IMG/VR virus record: IMGVR_UViG_3300022679_000012
Location: 1-35,942 of that record
DNA: 35,942 nt
Origin: a virus
Direction: 5' to 3' (one strand)
Shown here: piece by piece, positions 25,790 to 33,070 of the stretch
Layout: the number at the start of each line of letters is the position of its first letter
How positions within the stretch are numbered: position 1 is the stretch's first letter
Position numbers and translations under genes: made by a program
Notes under the pieces: model-generated
Databases searched by the model: none
Seen by the model: the letters and a program-made list of their open reading frames with translations, nothing else
Told to the model about the DNA's origin: nothing

Positions 25790-26196
25790 GCACCCCCTAG
25801 TGTTTTGCGGAGAAGGCCAGGCTTGTCTTCATCGGACTTCAAGCCGCTGGGCCCCGTGAGTAGTGTCGATCCCCTGCCTCGCATCGCACCGACGGCGGCC
25901 CTCGCCCGGCTGGCGGCCTCCTTTACCTCTGGCGCTTTGGCAGGGTCCTCGAAGTCGAGGAGCGTCTTTTGCAGCGGGGCTTTTGGAGGTGGCGCAGGTG
26001 CTTTGGGCGCCTCCGGCTCGTTGAGCATTGCATTGAGGCCTTCACCCAGGCCGAAGCCTGCCAGGCCACCGGCGAGCGCTCCGCCCATGCCCTCCATGAG
26101 CCAGCTGCCCATGTTTCCCCAGCCCTGCCAGGGGTTGTCGTTAAACGCCCCCAGGCCGGCGCCAACCAGTCCGCCGCCTATGCCGAATAGACTCAT
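25786..26196 (-). CDS. Glycine/alanine-rich head-associated protein
   Basis: A 136-residue protein upstream of the portal gene. The N-terminal half is glycine-rich and partly hydrophobic (MSLFGIGGGLVGAGLGAF, then GGALAGGLAGFGLGEG), followed by a proline/alanine linker (EAPKAPAPPPKAPLQ) and a basic end with RGRGSTLLTG. Small proteins with a glycine-rich head and a GRGSTLLTG-like end are common next to podovirus portal genes; function is not known to me. Start overlaps the previous stop by one base (TAATG). Confidence 0.65.
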   Translation of the reverse strand: MSLFGIGGGLVGAGLGAFNDNPWQGWGNMGSWLMEGMGGALAGGLAGFGLGEGLNAMLNEPEAPKAPAPPPKAPLQKTLLDFEDPAKAPEVKEAASRARAAVGAMRGRGSTLLTGPSGLKSDEDKPGLLRKTLGGA

Positions 26197-27479
26197 TACG
26201 CACCTCCCAGCATGCGGTTCCGGAGCTCGACGCTCTCGTCGCCGACCCCGAGATTGTTGGTCAAGGTCATGTAGTCGGAGAGGCCCAGGCGGCTGCCCCT
26301 CTGCCGTTTTGCCATGGGCACGGCGCGCTTGCCGTCGCGGTTGCCTTTATTGTCGGGGCCTATCGGCTCTTGAGGCTTCACGCTGCCGCCGCTCGGGTTG
26401 TTCGAGCCGGCGGTCGGAGAGAATCCCCGGTTGAGTGCCGCCCCGGCCAGCTGGAACTTGCCCAGGCCGGACATCTGCCCAGGCTGGCGTTCGTTGCCAG
26501 TCCGGCCGACCTCGTGCTCGGCCATGTTGCTCATCTCGCTGGCCTTGGTGGCCACGTTGCCGGCCGCGATGCCGGTACCGGTTGCTCGTTCGATGAGAGA
26601 CTGCGCGTTGATAGTGTTGGTCAGGGTAGACCCCAGGAAGTCGGGGCCGATGCCGATCGCCTTTTGCACCACCGGGTTGGTGAGGTCCATGCCCATCTTC
26701 ATGGCGCCCAAAGCAACCGCTGGCCCCAGGGCCATCGAAACCATCTGGCCGGGCACCTGGGAAAGGTTCATGCCGGCCTTGGTCATGTGGTCGAGCATGC
26801 CCTGGTCTTCCATTATGCCGGAGAGCAGGCCGACCTCGTCAGAGGTGATCGCCCGGGTTGTGCCCAGGTTCTGCAGGGCGCCTGCCAGCTCGGCGACGTT
26901 GGTCTTACCCAGGTCCGCCGGCGCGCCGGCCACCATATCGTTCGACATCGGCCCGAATGCCGTGTCCACCGTGTCCGCCTTCGGACCGAACCCGAATGCG
27001 CTGGCAACCTTGTCGGGAACGCCCAGGACGTTGCTGATAGCCTGGCTAATGGCGTTCTTGACGGTTCCGCCCCAGTAACTTCCGAGATGCCCGAGGTCCT
27101 TCGAGAAGGAGCCCCAGGGGTCGTCCATCGTATCCCACGACGGGAGCTGGCTGGCATAGTAGGCGTTGTATTGCTGGGCGGTTGGCGATTGAAGCATGGC
27201 CTTGGTGATGTCGGAGAGGTTGGCGCCGGAAGATCTGGACCCCCCATCACCTGAATGCTGGTCACCACCCAGGGCATCGATGCTCGCCCTTTCGGAAGGG
27301 GTGCCGACGCCGCCATAGGCCGTGCTGTCAGGGTTGGCGCCAGAGTATGCGCCCCCTCCACCACCACCGCCACCGCTGCTGGAAGAGCCTCCTGGGTCAT
27401 TGTCGCTGCCGTGTTCGCCGACATCTCCGCCACCGAGCCCCATCGAGCACCACAGTGGGTTTACCTTAAATCTGATCAT
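26196..27479 (-). CDS. Putative structural protein with Gly/Ser-rich N-terminus
   Basis: A 427-residue protein between large terminase and portal. Residues 15-45 are a Gly/Ser run, residues 90-110 read SPTAQQYNAYYASQLP, and the body is small-residue-rich and helical (ALGPAVALGAMKMGMDL). The C-terminus is basic and contains MAKRQRGSRLGLSDYMTL. No enzyme motif was seen. Its place inside the head block and glycine-rich ends suggest a virion or ejected protein, but I do not recognise the family. The start overlaps the terminase stop by one base (TGATG). Confidence 0.6.
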   Translation of the reverse strand: MIRFKVNPLWCSMGLGGGDVGEHGSDNDPGGSSSSGGGGGGGGAYSGANPDSTAYGGVGTPSERASIDALGGDQHSGDGGSRSSGANLSDITKAMLQSPTAQQYNAYYASQLPSWDTMDDPWGSFSKDLGHLGSYWGGTVKNAISQAISNVLGVPDKVASAFGFGPKADTVDTAFGPMSNDMVAGAPADLGKTNVAELAGALQNLGTTRAITSDEVGLLSGIMEDQGMLDHMTKAGMNLSQVPGQMVSMALGPAVALGAMKMGMDLTNPVVQKAIGIGPDFLGSTLTNTINAQSLIERATGTGIAAGNVATKASEMSNMAEHEVGRTGNERQPGQMSGLGKFQLAGAALNRGFSPTAGSNNPSGGSVKPQEPIGPDNKGNRDGKRAVPMAKRQRGSRLGLSDYMTLTNNLGVGDESVELRNRMLGGA

Positions 27480-29044
27480 CAGTACCTCCCTCCCAGCGCA
27501 TCCGGCCGGCTATCCGAGAGCGGATCCGGCGGTGCCTGGTCATATCCTACACCGTATTGATTTTGCATGCGGCTCCATTGCGGGTTGCCGGCGACATGGC
27601 CGCGGGGCGCCAGGCCGGCCCGAGAAGCCTCTCTTCTGCTTATGACTGGATAGGCAAAGGTAAGGGCCAGGGCGTCCGCGCAGTCGGGAGAAGGGAAGCC
27701 TCGCTTCTTTGTGTCCTGCTTCTTCTCGAGCTGTATGGCGCTGGCCTCTCCTCCACCTGCGAAACCGTATTCCGGAGCGGTGAGATCGTCGCGCATCTCG
27801 GGATCGTCAGGAAGGCAGCCGCCCTCCTTGATCCAAGAACGCATGCGGCCCCACATCTCGGTGCGCTTGTTGAACCAGTGCGTCGGATCGTCAGCTGCGG
27901 ACCCGAACGGCACCTCGACGACCAGGTCACCGTGCCCCAGCTGCCGGAGGCGATCGATCACGCCAACGCCGGCGCCTTGGTCGACGAAGACGACGTCCGG
28001 ATCCCAATCGTGAATGACCTCGTTGACCCGGCCGGCCACGACCATGTTGTCGGGGATCCGGAGCTTGATCTGCGGGAACATCGCATAGCCCTGACGCTTA
28101 CAGATAACGCTCTGGTCATCGCCCTGCCTGGCGACATCGACGCCCAGGATCTTCGGCATATGATAGTAGGCGGAGCGCTGGACGTCCTTGCCCATGCGAC
28201 TCTCGACCATGGCCTCGGATATAAACTGCATGTAGCCGGCCCGGGGCTCCATGCCCCTGACGCGAACGCGCACAAAGTCAGAGTCCTCGCCGTAGTCCTC
28301 GACCCACTCCTGCAGCTGCTTCTTGTTGGCCATCTTGGCCGTCCGGCTGTCGATCTCCATCGTGTACCAGCGGTGCCTGAACCGCTTAAAGCACTGAGAG
28401 AAGCGGCCGGTGTTCCTGGTCCGGTTGCCGCAGGCGATCCACATCGCACCGATCGTGGTCATGGCGCCGTCGGCCGTCTCCCAAATGATGTCCTCGATGT
28501 TGGAGCTCTCGTCGAAGAGCATCAGGACGCGGCCCCCAGGGCCCTCTTCATGCGTACCGGCGAAGGCCTCCGGATTGTTTGATGACCAGGGCACCGCGGA
28601 GACGCCCCAGGTCTTGGGGCTCGCTACGCAGGCGAACCTGGTGGCCGTGTAAAGCATCCAATCCCTGGTCCGGCTGAGACTGTTCCACTTGCCGCACTCG
28701 CGCCAGGTCTTACCGGTTAGCTGCTCCTTGGTGTTGGCGGTCATAACGCCGTTGAGGTTGGGCCTGGTCTTGACGGCCCAGTTGGCCACCCAGTTCATCC
28801 AGGCGGACTTGCCGATGCCGTGGCCGGATCCGATCGCCATCTGGACGGCCTTCTCGATGCCGACCGTCTTGGTGAGCTCGCCCAGCTGCCGTAGCGCGTT
28901 GGCCTGCCAGACGTCGGGCCCTTCATGGTGGGCCAGCTGCCCCTCGCCCCAGGGATAGTCGAACAGGGTGAAGCCCAGGGGATCGTCCACAAATTGAGCG
29001 GTGGCCTCGATGAGGGCTGCAGCTGGATCTCTTGCCTCAAGCAT
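27479..29044 (-). CDS. terL: Terminase large subunit
   Basis: A 521-residue DNA-packaging motor. Walker A is GSGHGIGKS at residues 72-80, Walker B is VLMLFDES with D178-E179, and an ATPase coupling-like segment IACGNRTRNTGRF follows at about 203-214. The RNase H-type nuclease has D303 in ILGVDVARQGDD, D355 in VVFVDQGAG and a third acidic site in SPDCADALALTFA near 452-463. Length and order fit the terminase family. The start ATG has GGAGG 6 bases upstream and overlaps the small-subunit stop by 8 bases. It packages DNA through the portal encoded two genes downstream. Confidence 0.93.
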   Translation of the reverse strand: MLEARDPAAALIEATAQFVDDPLGFTLFDYPWGEGQLAHHEGPDVWQANALRQLGELTKTVGIEKAVQMAIGSGHGIGKSAWMNWVANWAVKTRPNLNGVMTANTKEQLTGKTWRECGKWNSLSRTRDWMLYTATRFACVASPKTWGVSAVPWSSNNPEAFAGTHEEGPGGRVLMLFDESSNIEDIIWETADGAMTTIGAMWIACGNRTRNTGRFSQCFKRFRHRWYTMEIDSRTAKMANKKQLQEWVEDYGEDSDFVRVRVRGMEPRAGYMQFISEAMVESRMGKDVQRSAYYHMPKILGVDVARQGDDQSVICKRQGYAMFPQIKLRIPDNMVVAGRVNEVIHDWDPDVVFVDQGAGVGVIDRLRQLGHGDLVVEVPFGSAADDPTHWFNKRTEMWGRMRSWIKEGGCLPDDPEMRDDLTAPEYGFAGGGEASAIQLEKKQDTKKRGFPSPDCADALALTFAYPVISRREASRAGLAPRGHVAGNPQWSRMQNQYGVGYDQAPPDPLSDSRPDALGGRY

Positions 29045-29663
29045 CGGAGCCTCCGGTGATTGCCTTGCGGTACTTCTGGTCCAGGGCCTTGTTCAGCGCC
29101 ACGGCGATCGACTCAAGACCGTCCCGGACGCCTTCATCGGCGCCGGCCACCATCTTGAGGATCTCCTCGAGGCGTCTCAGGGCCTGGCCCTTGTCCCAAA
29201 AGGCGTAGACCCACTCGGTCGTATCCTCGACCATGTTGCCCTCGTTGTCGTACCGCTTCTTCCTGGTGCACTTGAAGGATTTGACGGCCCGTGCCACCTT
29301 CTCTGGCAGTTCGTTTGGCGGGATGATGCCAAGGGCATCCATGAGGTTGGCAGCGGATGAAAACGCGATCGCGGCCTCCTCGCGCATAATGCGATCGGCG
29401 GTGATCTCGGCCTGCCACAGTTTGCGCTCCAGCTGGGCGGAGACGTGAGCTCTCACGTTTGCGTAGGAAAGAAGGCGGGAGGCTCCGGCTTGCGCGGAGT
29501 TGACGGTGGTGCCTGGATACGCGGCTTGATACGCTTTGACGCCGGTGCCAGGGCCGTTGTATTCGGCTACAAAAACGGCCTCCCGATCAGACAGTGGGTC
29601 TGTGGGAAGCCGCTTGGGCTGGTCGTTTAAAACGACGAGCGGGTTTGATATGTTTGTGCCCAC
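29037..29663 (-). CDS. terS: Terminase small subunit
   Basis: A 208-residue protein with an N-terminal DNA-binding pattern of the Terminase_2 type: LSDREAVFVAEYN, GTGVKAYQAAYPG, SAQAGASRLLSYANVRAHV and ITADRIMREEAAIAFSS. The C-terminal third is helical (WDKGQALRRLEEILKMVAG) and probably forms the ring and large-subunit contact. Start is GTG 29663 with AGGAG about 10 bases upstream. That site lies inside the 3' arm of a 12-base-pair hairpin, so translation may be controlled. It overlaps the large subunit by 8 bases. Confidence 0.85.
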   Translation of the reverse strand: MGTNISNPLVVLNDQPKRLPTDPLSDREAVFVAEYNGPGTGVKAYQAAYPGTTVNSAQAGASRLLSYANVRAHVSAQLERKLWQAEITADRIMREEAAIAFSSAANLMDALGIIPPNELPEKVARAVKSFKCTRKKRYDNEGNMVEDTTEWVYAFWDKGQALRRLEEILKMVAGADEGVRDGLESIAVALNKALDQKYRKAITGGSDA

Positions 29664-29710
29664 GGGGCTAAGCTCCTTTTGGGGATGCTCAGGAGCTTAG
29701 CCTATAGGCT
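29664..29710 (-). promoter_or_regulatory. Hairpin that covers the terS ribosome binding site, with competing palindrome
   Basis: In the transcript, arm GGCTAAGCTCCT (29702-29691) pairs perfectly over 12 bases with AGGAGCTTAGCC (29677-29666), loop 13 bases. The 3' arm contains the AGGAG ribosome binding site of the GTG start at 29663. A perfect 12-base palindrome, AGCCTATAGGCT (29710-29699), overlaps the 5' arm by four bases, so the two structures compete for the outermost four pairs. This looks like a translational control element or attenuator for terminase expression. No U-tract follows, so it is not a standard terminator. Confidence 0.6.
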
Positions 29711-29734
29711 TAGAGTTTTACAGGGTGAATTGGC

Positions 29735-30145
29735 CTACTCGTTGCAAGCGATCGCCGCGTTGGCCATGAACGTCGCCTCGCGGATCTTGCGTATGGCGAC
29801 TGTCCGCTCTGCCGACGGTGGGCACTCATCCAGGATGACCAGGGCCATCGCCTTGCCGGCTTCCCGGACGCGGCCATACCGCTCGGCCTGGTCGCCCTTT
29901 GGCCGGTGATAGGTGAACCAGTTGCGGATGTCAGCCTCCGACTGGCTGATGACTCCCGGCACATCCTGGGTGTGTTCGATGGGCTCGCCCTTGAACGCCT
30001 CAGACATGGAGCTCGCGGCATCACCCATGGCCTTCTCGAAGTCGACCAGCGGCTCCTCGGTGGCCGTCATAACTTCGCCCACCTCCTTGTCGAGCTCTTC
30101 CTGGTACGATGCTTCGAGTCGTCGCGTTTCGTTCTCGTCTGGCAT
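29735..30145 (-). CDS. Acb2/Tad1-type cyclic-nucleotide-sponge domain protein (anti-CBASS candidate)
   Basis: A 136-residue protein from ATG 30145, which has GGAGG 7 bases upstream; the longer open frame upstream lacks such a site. Residues 1-65 are acidic and helical with no known match. Residues 73-136 fit the helical hairpin domain shared by Acb2 and Tad1: NWFTYHRPKGDQAERYGRVR, then EAGKAMALVILDECPPSAER, then TVAIRKIREATFMANAAIA and CNE. In phages this domain binds cyclic di- or trinucleotides or cyclic ADP-ribose signals and blocks CBASS or Thoeris immunity. The extra N-terminal region is longer than in typical stand-alone Acb2. It sits between a hydrolase gene and terminase. Ligand choice cannot be inferred by eye. 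Confidence 0.75.
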   Translation of the reverse strand: MPDENETRRLEASYQEELDKEVGEVMTATEEPLVDFEKAMGDAASSMSEAFKGEPIEHTQDVPGVISQSEADIRNWFTYHRPKGDQAERYGRVREAGKAMALVILDECPPSAERTVAIRKIREATFMANAAIACNE

Positions 30146-30156
30146 AATGTTCCTCC

Positions 30157-30861
30157 TCACAGTAGATGTATCGGCATTGACAATGTGTTCCCGATGAGCA
30201 CGAGCCCACTGCTCGCGAAGTCCGCCGGCACCCACTCATCGCTGGGTCGCACGTCTGGATGGCGCCATGCTACCGGTGGCCAAAAGAATGAAAAGCGCTT
30301 GGACGGCGCCGTGTCTGAATGGTACTCGAGGATCCACCCCATGGCCTGCAGGATCTCCGCCACCAGCTCGGAGCAGAATAGGCTCGACAGGTCTTCCAGG
30401 TCGTCGCCCTCGTTGAATCGATCGAACACCGCGGCCACCAGGTCCAGCTTGCTTCGCTCGTATGGCAGGCCCTTGAGCTGTATCATACGGTCTGCCATGG
30501 CCAGGACCTGGGCGCCACTCGGAGGGGCCGCCGGGATCCGGACAGCAACGTGGCCATTGTACTGGGCAACCCGGGTCGACATGCTCACCAGCTGAACGCC
30601 GGAGCGCTTGGTGCCGGTCATGATGTCGTCTCCCTCGGAGAGCGTTGTCGACTCCAGGAGGAGCAAGGTCTGCGTGATCGGATCCCTGTAGGTTATCCCA
30701 ACATGCGTCCACATCGACGTGTCGTGGGAGTGACCGGCCATCCCCTGTCCCATCTTGATCAGGTTGCTGACAGGCCCGTCTCCCGAAAAAAGCACGATCG
30801 ACCCCGTGCATATCCTCGGCCGCAGCTGGTCGTAGTTCTTGAGCTTATCCTGATGTATCAT
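30157..30861 (-). CDS. Permuted NlpC/P60 (YiiX/C92-like) hydrolase
   Basis: A 234-residue protein; I prefer ATG 30861 over TTG 30882. It matches circularly permuted papain-like amidases: LRPRICTGSIVLFSGDG at the start, catalytic His53 in WTHVGITY, Glu70 in LLLLESTT, and the nucleophile Cys163 in SLFCSELVAEIL. The His-before-Cys order is the mark of the permuted group. Members cleave amide bonds in peptidoglycan or lipid-like substrates. Next to an M23 peptidase it could help lysis, but no signal peptide is seen. It overlaps the upstream gene by 17 bases and is 11 bases before the Acb2-like gene. Confidence 0.75.
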   Translation of the reverse strand: MIHQDKLKNYDQLRPRICTGSIVLFSGDGPVSNLIKMGQGMAGHSHDTSMWTHVGITYRDPITQTLLLLESTTLSEGDDIMTGTKRSGVQLVSMSTRVAQYNGHVAVRIPAAPPSGAQVLAMADRMIQLKGLPYERSKLDLVAAVFDRFNEGDDLEDLSSLFCSELVAEILQAMGWILEYHSDTAPSKRFSFFWPPVAWRHPDVRPSDEWVPADFASSGLVLIGNTLSMPIHLL

Positions 30862-31153
30862 CAGACCCCTCTCTGATTCCAAGCAGTTTATTGATCTTGT
30901 CGCGGTTCTCCCTGAGCATGCGGACCTTCTTCATCGTCAGGCCCATGCGCTTGGCTGCCGACCTCGATGCGTTGCGGTTGGTCAGCCCCTTGGCCTTGAA
31001 GCCCTTGAAGTGCTCATCGTAGGCATTAATCGCCAGGTTCACCTTGCGATATGTCTCCCGCAGTACCGGGTCTGTGAAGACCGTCTCCTTTGCCTCGTCC
31101 ATGTTTTTAGCGCCGGCCAGGATCCCCAGCGGGTCATACAGCTTGTCGTTCAT
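30845..31153 (-). CDS. Small hypothetical protein, possible helix-turn-helix
   Basis: A 102-residue protein from ATG 31153 (ATGA overlap with the upstream stop, AAGGAG immediately upstream). The upstream frame extension is not needed. It has a helical acidic N-terminal half (ILAGAKNMDEAKETVF) and a basic C-terminal half with a helix-turn-helix-like run (RNASRSAAKRMGLTMKKVRM). A DNA-binding role is a guess. It ends inside the start of the hydrolase gene. Confidence 0.6.
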   Translation of the reverse strand: MNDKLYDPLGILAGAKNMDEAKETVFTDPVLRETYRKVNLAINAYDEHFKGFKAKGLTNRNASRSAAKRMGLTMKKVRMLRENRDKINKLLGIREGSDDTSG

Positions 31154-31485
31154 CTCTCCTTGACCTCCTCCCCTACGCGTCGCTCCTTGAGGATCCAGAC
31201 CTCCTTGGGCGTCGTTCGCACCGTCATGTACGGCAGCCGGTGATATCTGAAGTGATCGCACCAGGCCCTCAGGAGCCGTACCTCCGAGCCGTCTTCACGG
31301 TAGTCTCTCCCCAGCTTGAACCTGGCGAAGAACATCAACCGCCCAACGTCTTCCCTGGACTTGGTGCCCTTTTGGTGCTGCGTCTCATGCTGCGGCTTCT
31401 CATGGGCCAAGAAGAGGCAGTCATTGAGGCGGTGACTAAATTCTGGCAGGACATCGAACCCTGCCAGCTCGAGCCCCTCTCTCAT
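31150..31485 (-). CDS. Hypothetical protein
   Basis: A 111-residue protein from ATG 31485, which overlaps the M23 gene's stop (ATGA); the longer open frame would overlap that gene by 64 bases. It has a His/Gln/Lys-rich middle, and aromatic and basic residues at the end (CDHFRYHRLPYMTVRTT). Nothing is recognised. It lies between the peptidase and the small helix-turn-helix candidate in one translationally coupled series. Confidence 0.6.
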   Translation of the reverse strand: MREGLELAGFDVLPEFSHRLNDCLFLAHEKPQHETQHQKGTKSREDVGRLMFFARFKLGRDYREDGSEVRLLRAWCDHFRYHRLPYMTVRTTPKEVWILKERRVGEEVKER

Positions 31486-31997
31486 AGGTTGCGCACCGAC
31501 TCTGAAAGCGTTCGCACTCGCTGGATTATCCCCATGGCTGCCCATACGGCCGCAGGATCGATGCGAACAAATTCAAGATGGATGTGAGGCGTTATAGGCT
31601 CATTGCCATCACGCGCTGGATACCTGGTCCTCAGGTCTTGGGCCCGGCCAATGATCTCGCCGGCCTCGACGTATGTGCCAACCGTCAACGCATCAGGATT
31701 AAACCCGACGTAGAGAAGTTCGATGCGGCACCAGGAGGCATCGATCGATATGCCTGTGTAGTGTTCAGCCCCGATACCAGAGCTATAGCACCTGATGTGC
31801 CTGAAGATCTGCCCGACGACTGGCGACAAGACGGTATCCCCCGGCTCGATAAACAGATCGAGGCCCGGATGGGATTCCCTGATGGTACGGCCGTCCCTGA
31901 ACCGCTTCCTGCTGGCACCATAGCTGCCGGACCCATACGCGTCATTCGGCCTTGGATGCCAGTGCCCCGTGGGGCTCACAAATACGATTGAGCTCAT
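31482..31997 (-). CDS. M23 (LytM-type) peptidoglycan endopeptidase
   Basis: A 171-residue protein with the zinc-site pattern of the M23 family: H43-x3-D47 in SHPGLDLFIEPGDTVLSPV and H138-I-H140 in the PHIHLEF segment; H43, D47 and H140 are the expected zinc ligands and H138 the catalytic base. Beta strands around YVEAGEIIGRAQD fit the fold. It would cut peptide cross-links in the cell wall. No signal peptide is seen, so export would need a holin or it is carried by the virion. ATG with GGAGGAG upstream, 2 bases after the VRR-NUC stop. Confidence 0.85.
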   Translation of the reverse strand: MSSIVFVSPTGHWHPRPNDAYGSGSYGASRKRFRDGRTIRESHPGLDLFIEPGDTVLSPVVGQIFRHIRCYSSGIGAEHYTGISIDASWCRIELLYVGFNPDALTVGTYVEAGEIIGRAQDLRTRYPARDGNEPITPHIHLEFVRIDPAAVWAAMGIIQRVRTLSESVRNL

Positions 31998-31999
31998 AC

Positions 32000-32422
32000 T
32001 TAACTCCTCCCGTTTGGATGTGGCTGTTCAAGATAGTGAAGGATGCATTTGGTGGCGCCGTTAAAGGAGCTGACGGCGTAGCACATATAGTCACCAGCGA
32101 GATCGGCCAGCCATAAAGCCTGGTGCTCGGTGAGGGCCTTGCGAATAGACTTTGTGCCCGGCCTTTTAAGCTCGAGGTAAAGGCCGCCGCGAACGCCACC
32201 GTCAACGCATCGTATCGCCGGCAAGAAGAGATCAGAGACGCCGGAAACGAGCCCCATGGCGATCAGGTGGCGCCGGAATGCCATCCGCCTGCCTTTGGGC
32301 ACATAACTCACCAGCGCCTCGTTATTGACCATGTGGAGGCGTTCCAACTCGTGATGCTGTGGCTCCATCGCTCGAGCCCAGGTGATGATCCTCTTTTGCA
32401 GCTCGTGCTCAGTCTCTGGCAT
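32000..32422 (-). CDS. VRR-NUC domain nuclease
   Basis: A 140-residue single-domain nuclease of the PD-(D/E)XK-related VRR-NUC family. Conserved features: H30-MVNNE lead-in, D64 in GLVSGVSDLFLP, E84-L-K86 in GLYLELKRP, and Q101 in LTEHQALWLADLAGDY. The family resolves or trims DNA joints in replication and recombination. The gene overlaps the upstream coiled-coil gene by 14 bases and its end contains the ribosome binding site of the M23 gene. Confidence 0.85.
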   Translation of the reverse strand: MPETEHELQKRIITWARAMEPQHHELERLHMVNNEALVSYVPKGRRMAFRRHLIAMGLVSGVSDLFLPAIRCVDGGVRGGLYLELKRPGTKSIRKALTEHQALWLADLAGDYMCYAVSSFNGATKCILHYLEQPHPNGRS

Positions 32423-32672
32423 CTACGACCTCCATCCCCTGCAGATCTCTTTTGGCTGTCAAATCCAGCAGCCTCCCCTCGAGGAAACGCAGCTGCGAAT
32501 TAATGCGTTCAAACCTGACCTCGATGGCGCCGAGCTTATAGTCTTCAGATATTTTATGCTCGAGCTTTGGCAGGGCGGCCGCGATGACGTCATCCTCCCA
32601 TTCAGAATAGACCTCCTCGACAAGCTCGTTGACTTCTGACAGGAACCTCTCGGTCTTTGTTTGTTTCGGCAT
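32409..32672 (-). CDS. Small coiled-coil hypothetical protein
   Basis: An 87-residue protein from ATG 32672 with GGAGAGG about 7 bases upstream. It is charged and almost entirely helical (FLSEVNELVEEVYSEWEDDV, then RINSQLRFLEGRLLDLTAKR). No enzyme motif. A strongly structured 115-base untranslated leader lies before it. It overlaps the nuclease start by 14 bases and may be a partner of it. Confidence 0.65.
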   Translation of the reverse strand: MPKQTKTERFLSEVNELVEEVYSEWEDDVIAAALPKLEHKISEDYKLGAIEVRFERINSQLRFLEGRLLDLTAKRDLQGMEVVDARD

Positions 32673-32698
32673 CGATCCTCTCCTTGGTTGGTTGAGAA

Positions 32699-32784
32699 CC
32701 CTCGCCACCCCCCAGCTGTTACCCGGGGCCAATCCCCGGTGGGAGCGTAACACTATCCAATCCCCAAACCGAGGGGGGCGAGGG
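32699..32784 (-). ncRNA. Structured intergenic element (candidate RNA)
   Basis: Between two small genes the sequence folds at three nested levels. The outer stem pairs 32699-32711 with 32773-32784 over 12 base pairs with one bulged A and is nearly all G/C. Inside, GTTAC at 32718-32722 faces GTAAC at 32747-32751, and the inner stem CCGGGG (32723-32728)/CCCCGG (32734-32739) closes a 5-base loop. The 9-base CCAATCCCC occurs twice (32729 and 32757). No open frame covers it. It could be a leader RNA, a processing site or a terminator-like element; no U-tract follows. Confidence 0.5.
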
Positions 32785-32786
32785 CG

Positions 32787-32945
32787 CTATTCTTCCTTTC
32801 CAGACCACTTTTTATACCATCGGTCAATCTTTTCCCACACACGATTGTAGTGATGAACATTCTCAAGCGCTCCGTGGTAAACCACTGGTTTTAAGTGTTC
32901 CTTAATTTCGCGCATAATTTCTTCCATTCTCTGATTTCCTTGCAC
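32787..32945 (-). CDS. Very small hypothetical protein (52 residues)
   Basis: From GTG 32945, with GGAGG 6 bases upstream; an ATG at 32927 would give 46 residues. The sequence is helical and charged (MEEIMREIKEHLKPVVYHGA) and ends in an aromatic basic tail (WEKIDRWYKKWSGKEE). Codon use and the ribosome binding site make it credible although nothing is recognised. A short hairpin (GCCCC/GGGGC) precedes its ribosome binding site. Confidence 0.6.
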   Translation of the reverse strand: MQGNQRMEEIMREIKEHLKPVVYHGALENVHHYNRVWEKIDRWYKKWSGKEE

Positions 32946-32971
32946 ATCACACCTCCCAGCCCCGTGGGGCG

Positions 32972-33070
32972 CTATGGTGTTGACAGCCAGGCGAATGCCA
33001 CCGCCGCGGCTGCGAGCAGTAGCAACGCCAGGTCGTCGATCATGATCATCTCAAGTATTTTCTTCCACAT
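32972..33070 (-). CDS. Very small membrane protein (32 residues)
   Basis: ATG 33070 has GGGAGG 5 bases upstream. The peptide begins MWKKILEMIMIDD and continues with one hydrophobic membrane helix (LALLLLAAAAVAFAWL). It overlaps the preceding gene by 20 bases. A single-helix micro-protein of this kind could be a lysis inhibitor, a host-membrane effector or a small spacer; nothing more can be said. Confidence 0.6.
   Translation of the reverse strand: MWKKILEMIMIDDLALLLLAAAAVAFAWLSTP

Noticed and set aside
27340-27420. CCA/CCG-rich simple repeat
   Set aside because: It encodes the Gly/Ser run of the 427-residue protein in frame and has no regular unit spacing.
31964-31975. Palindrome GCCCCGTGGGGC as an operator
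   Set aside because: It falls inside the M23 coding region, encoding the SPTGHW start; a similar one near 32959 is a short hairpin, and two copies are not enough to claim an operator.
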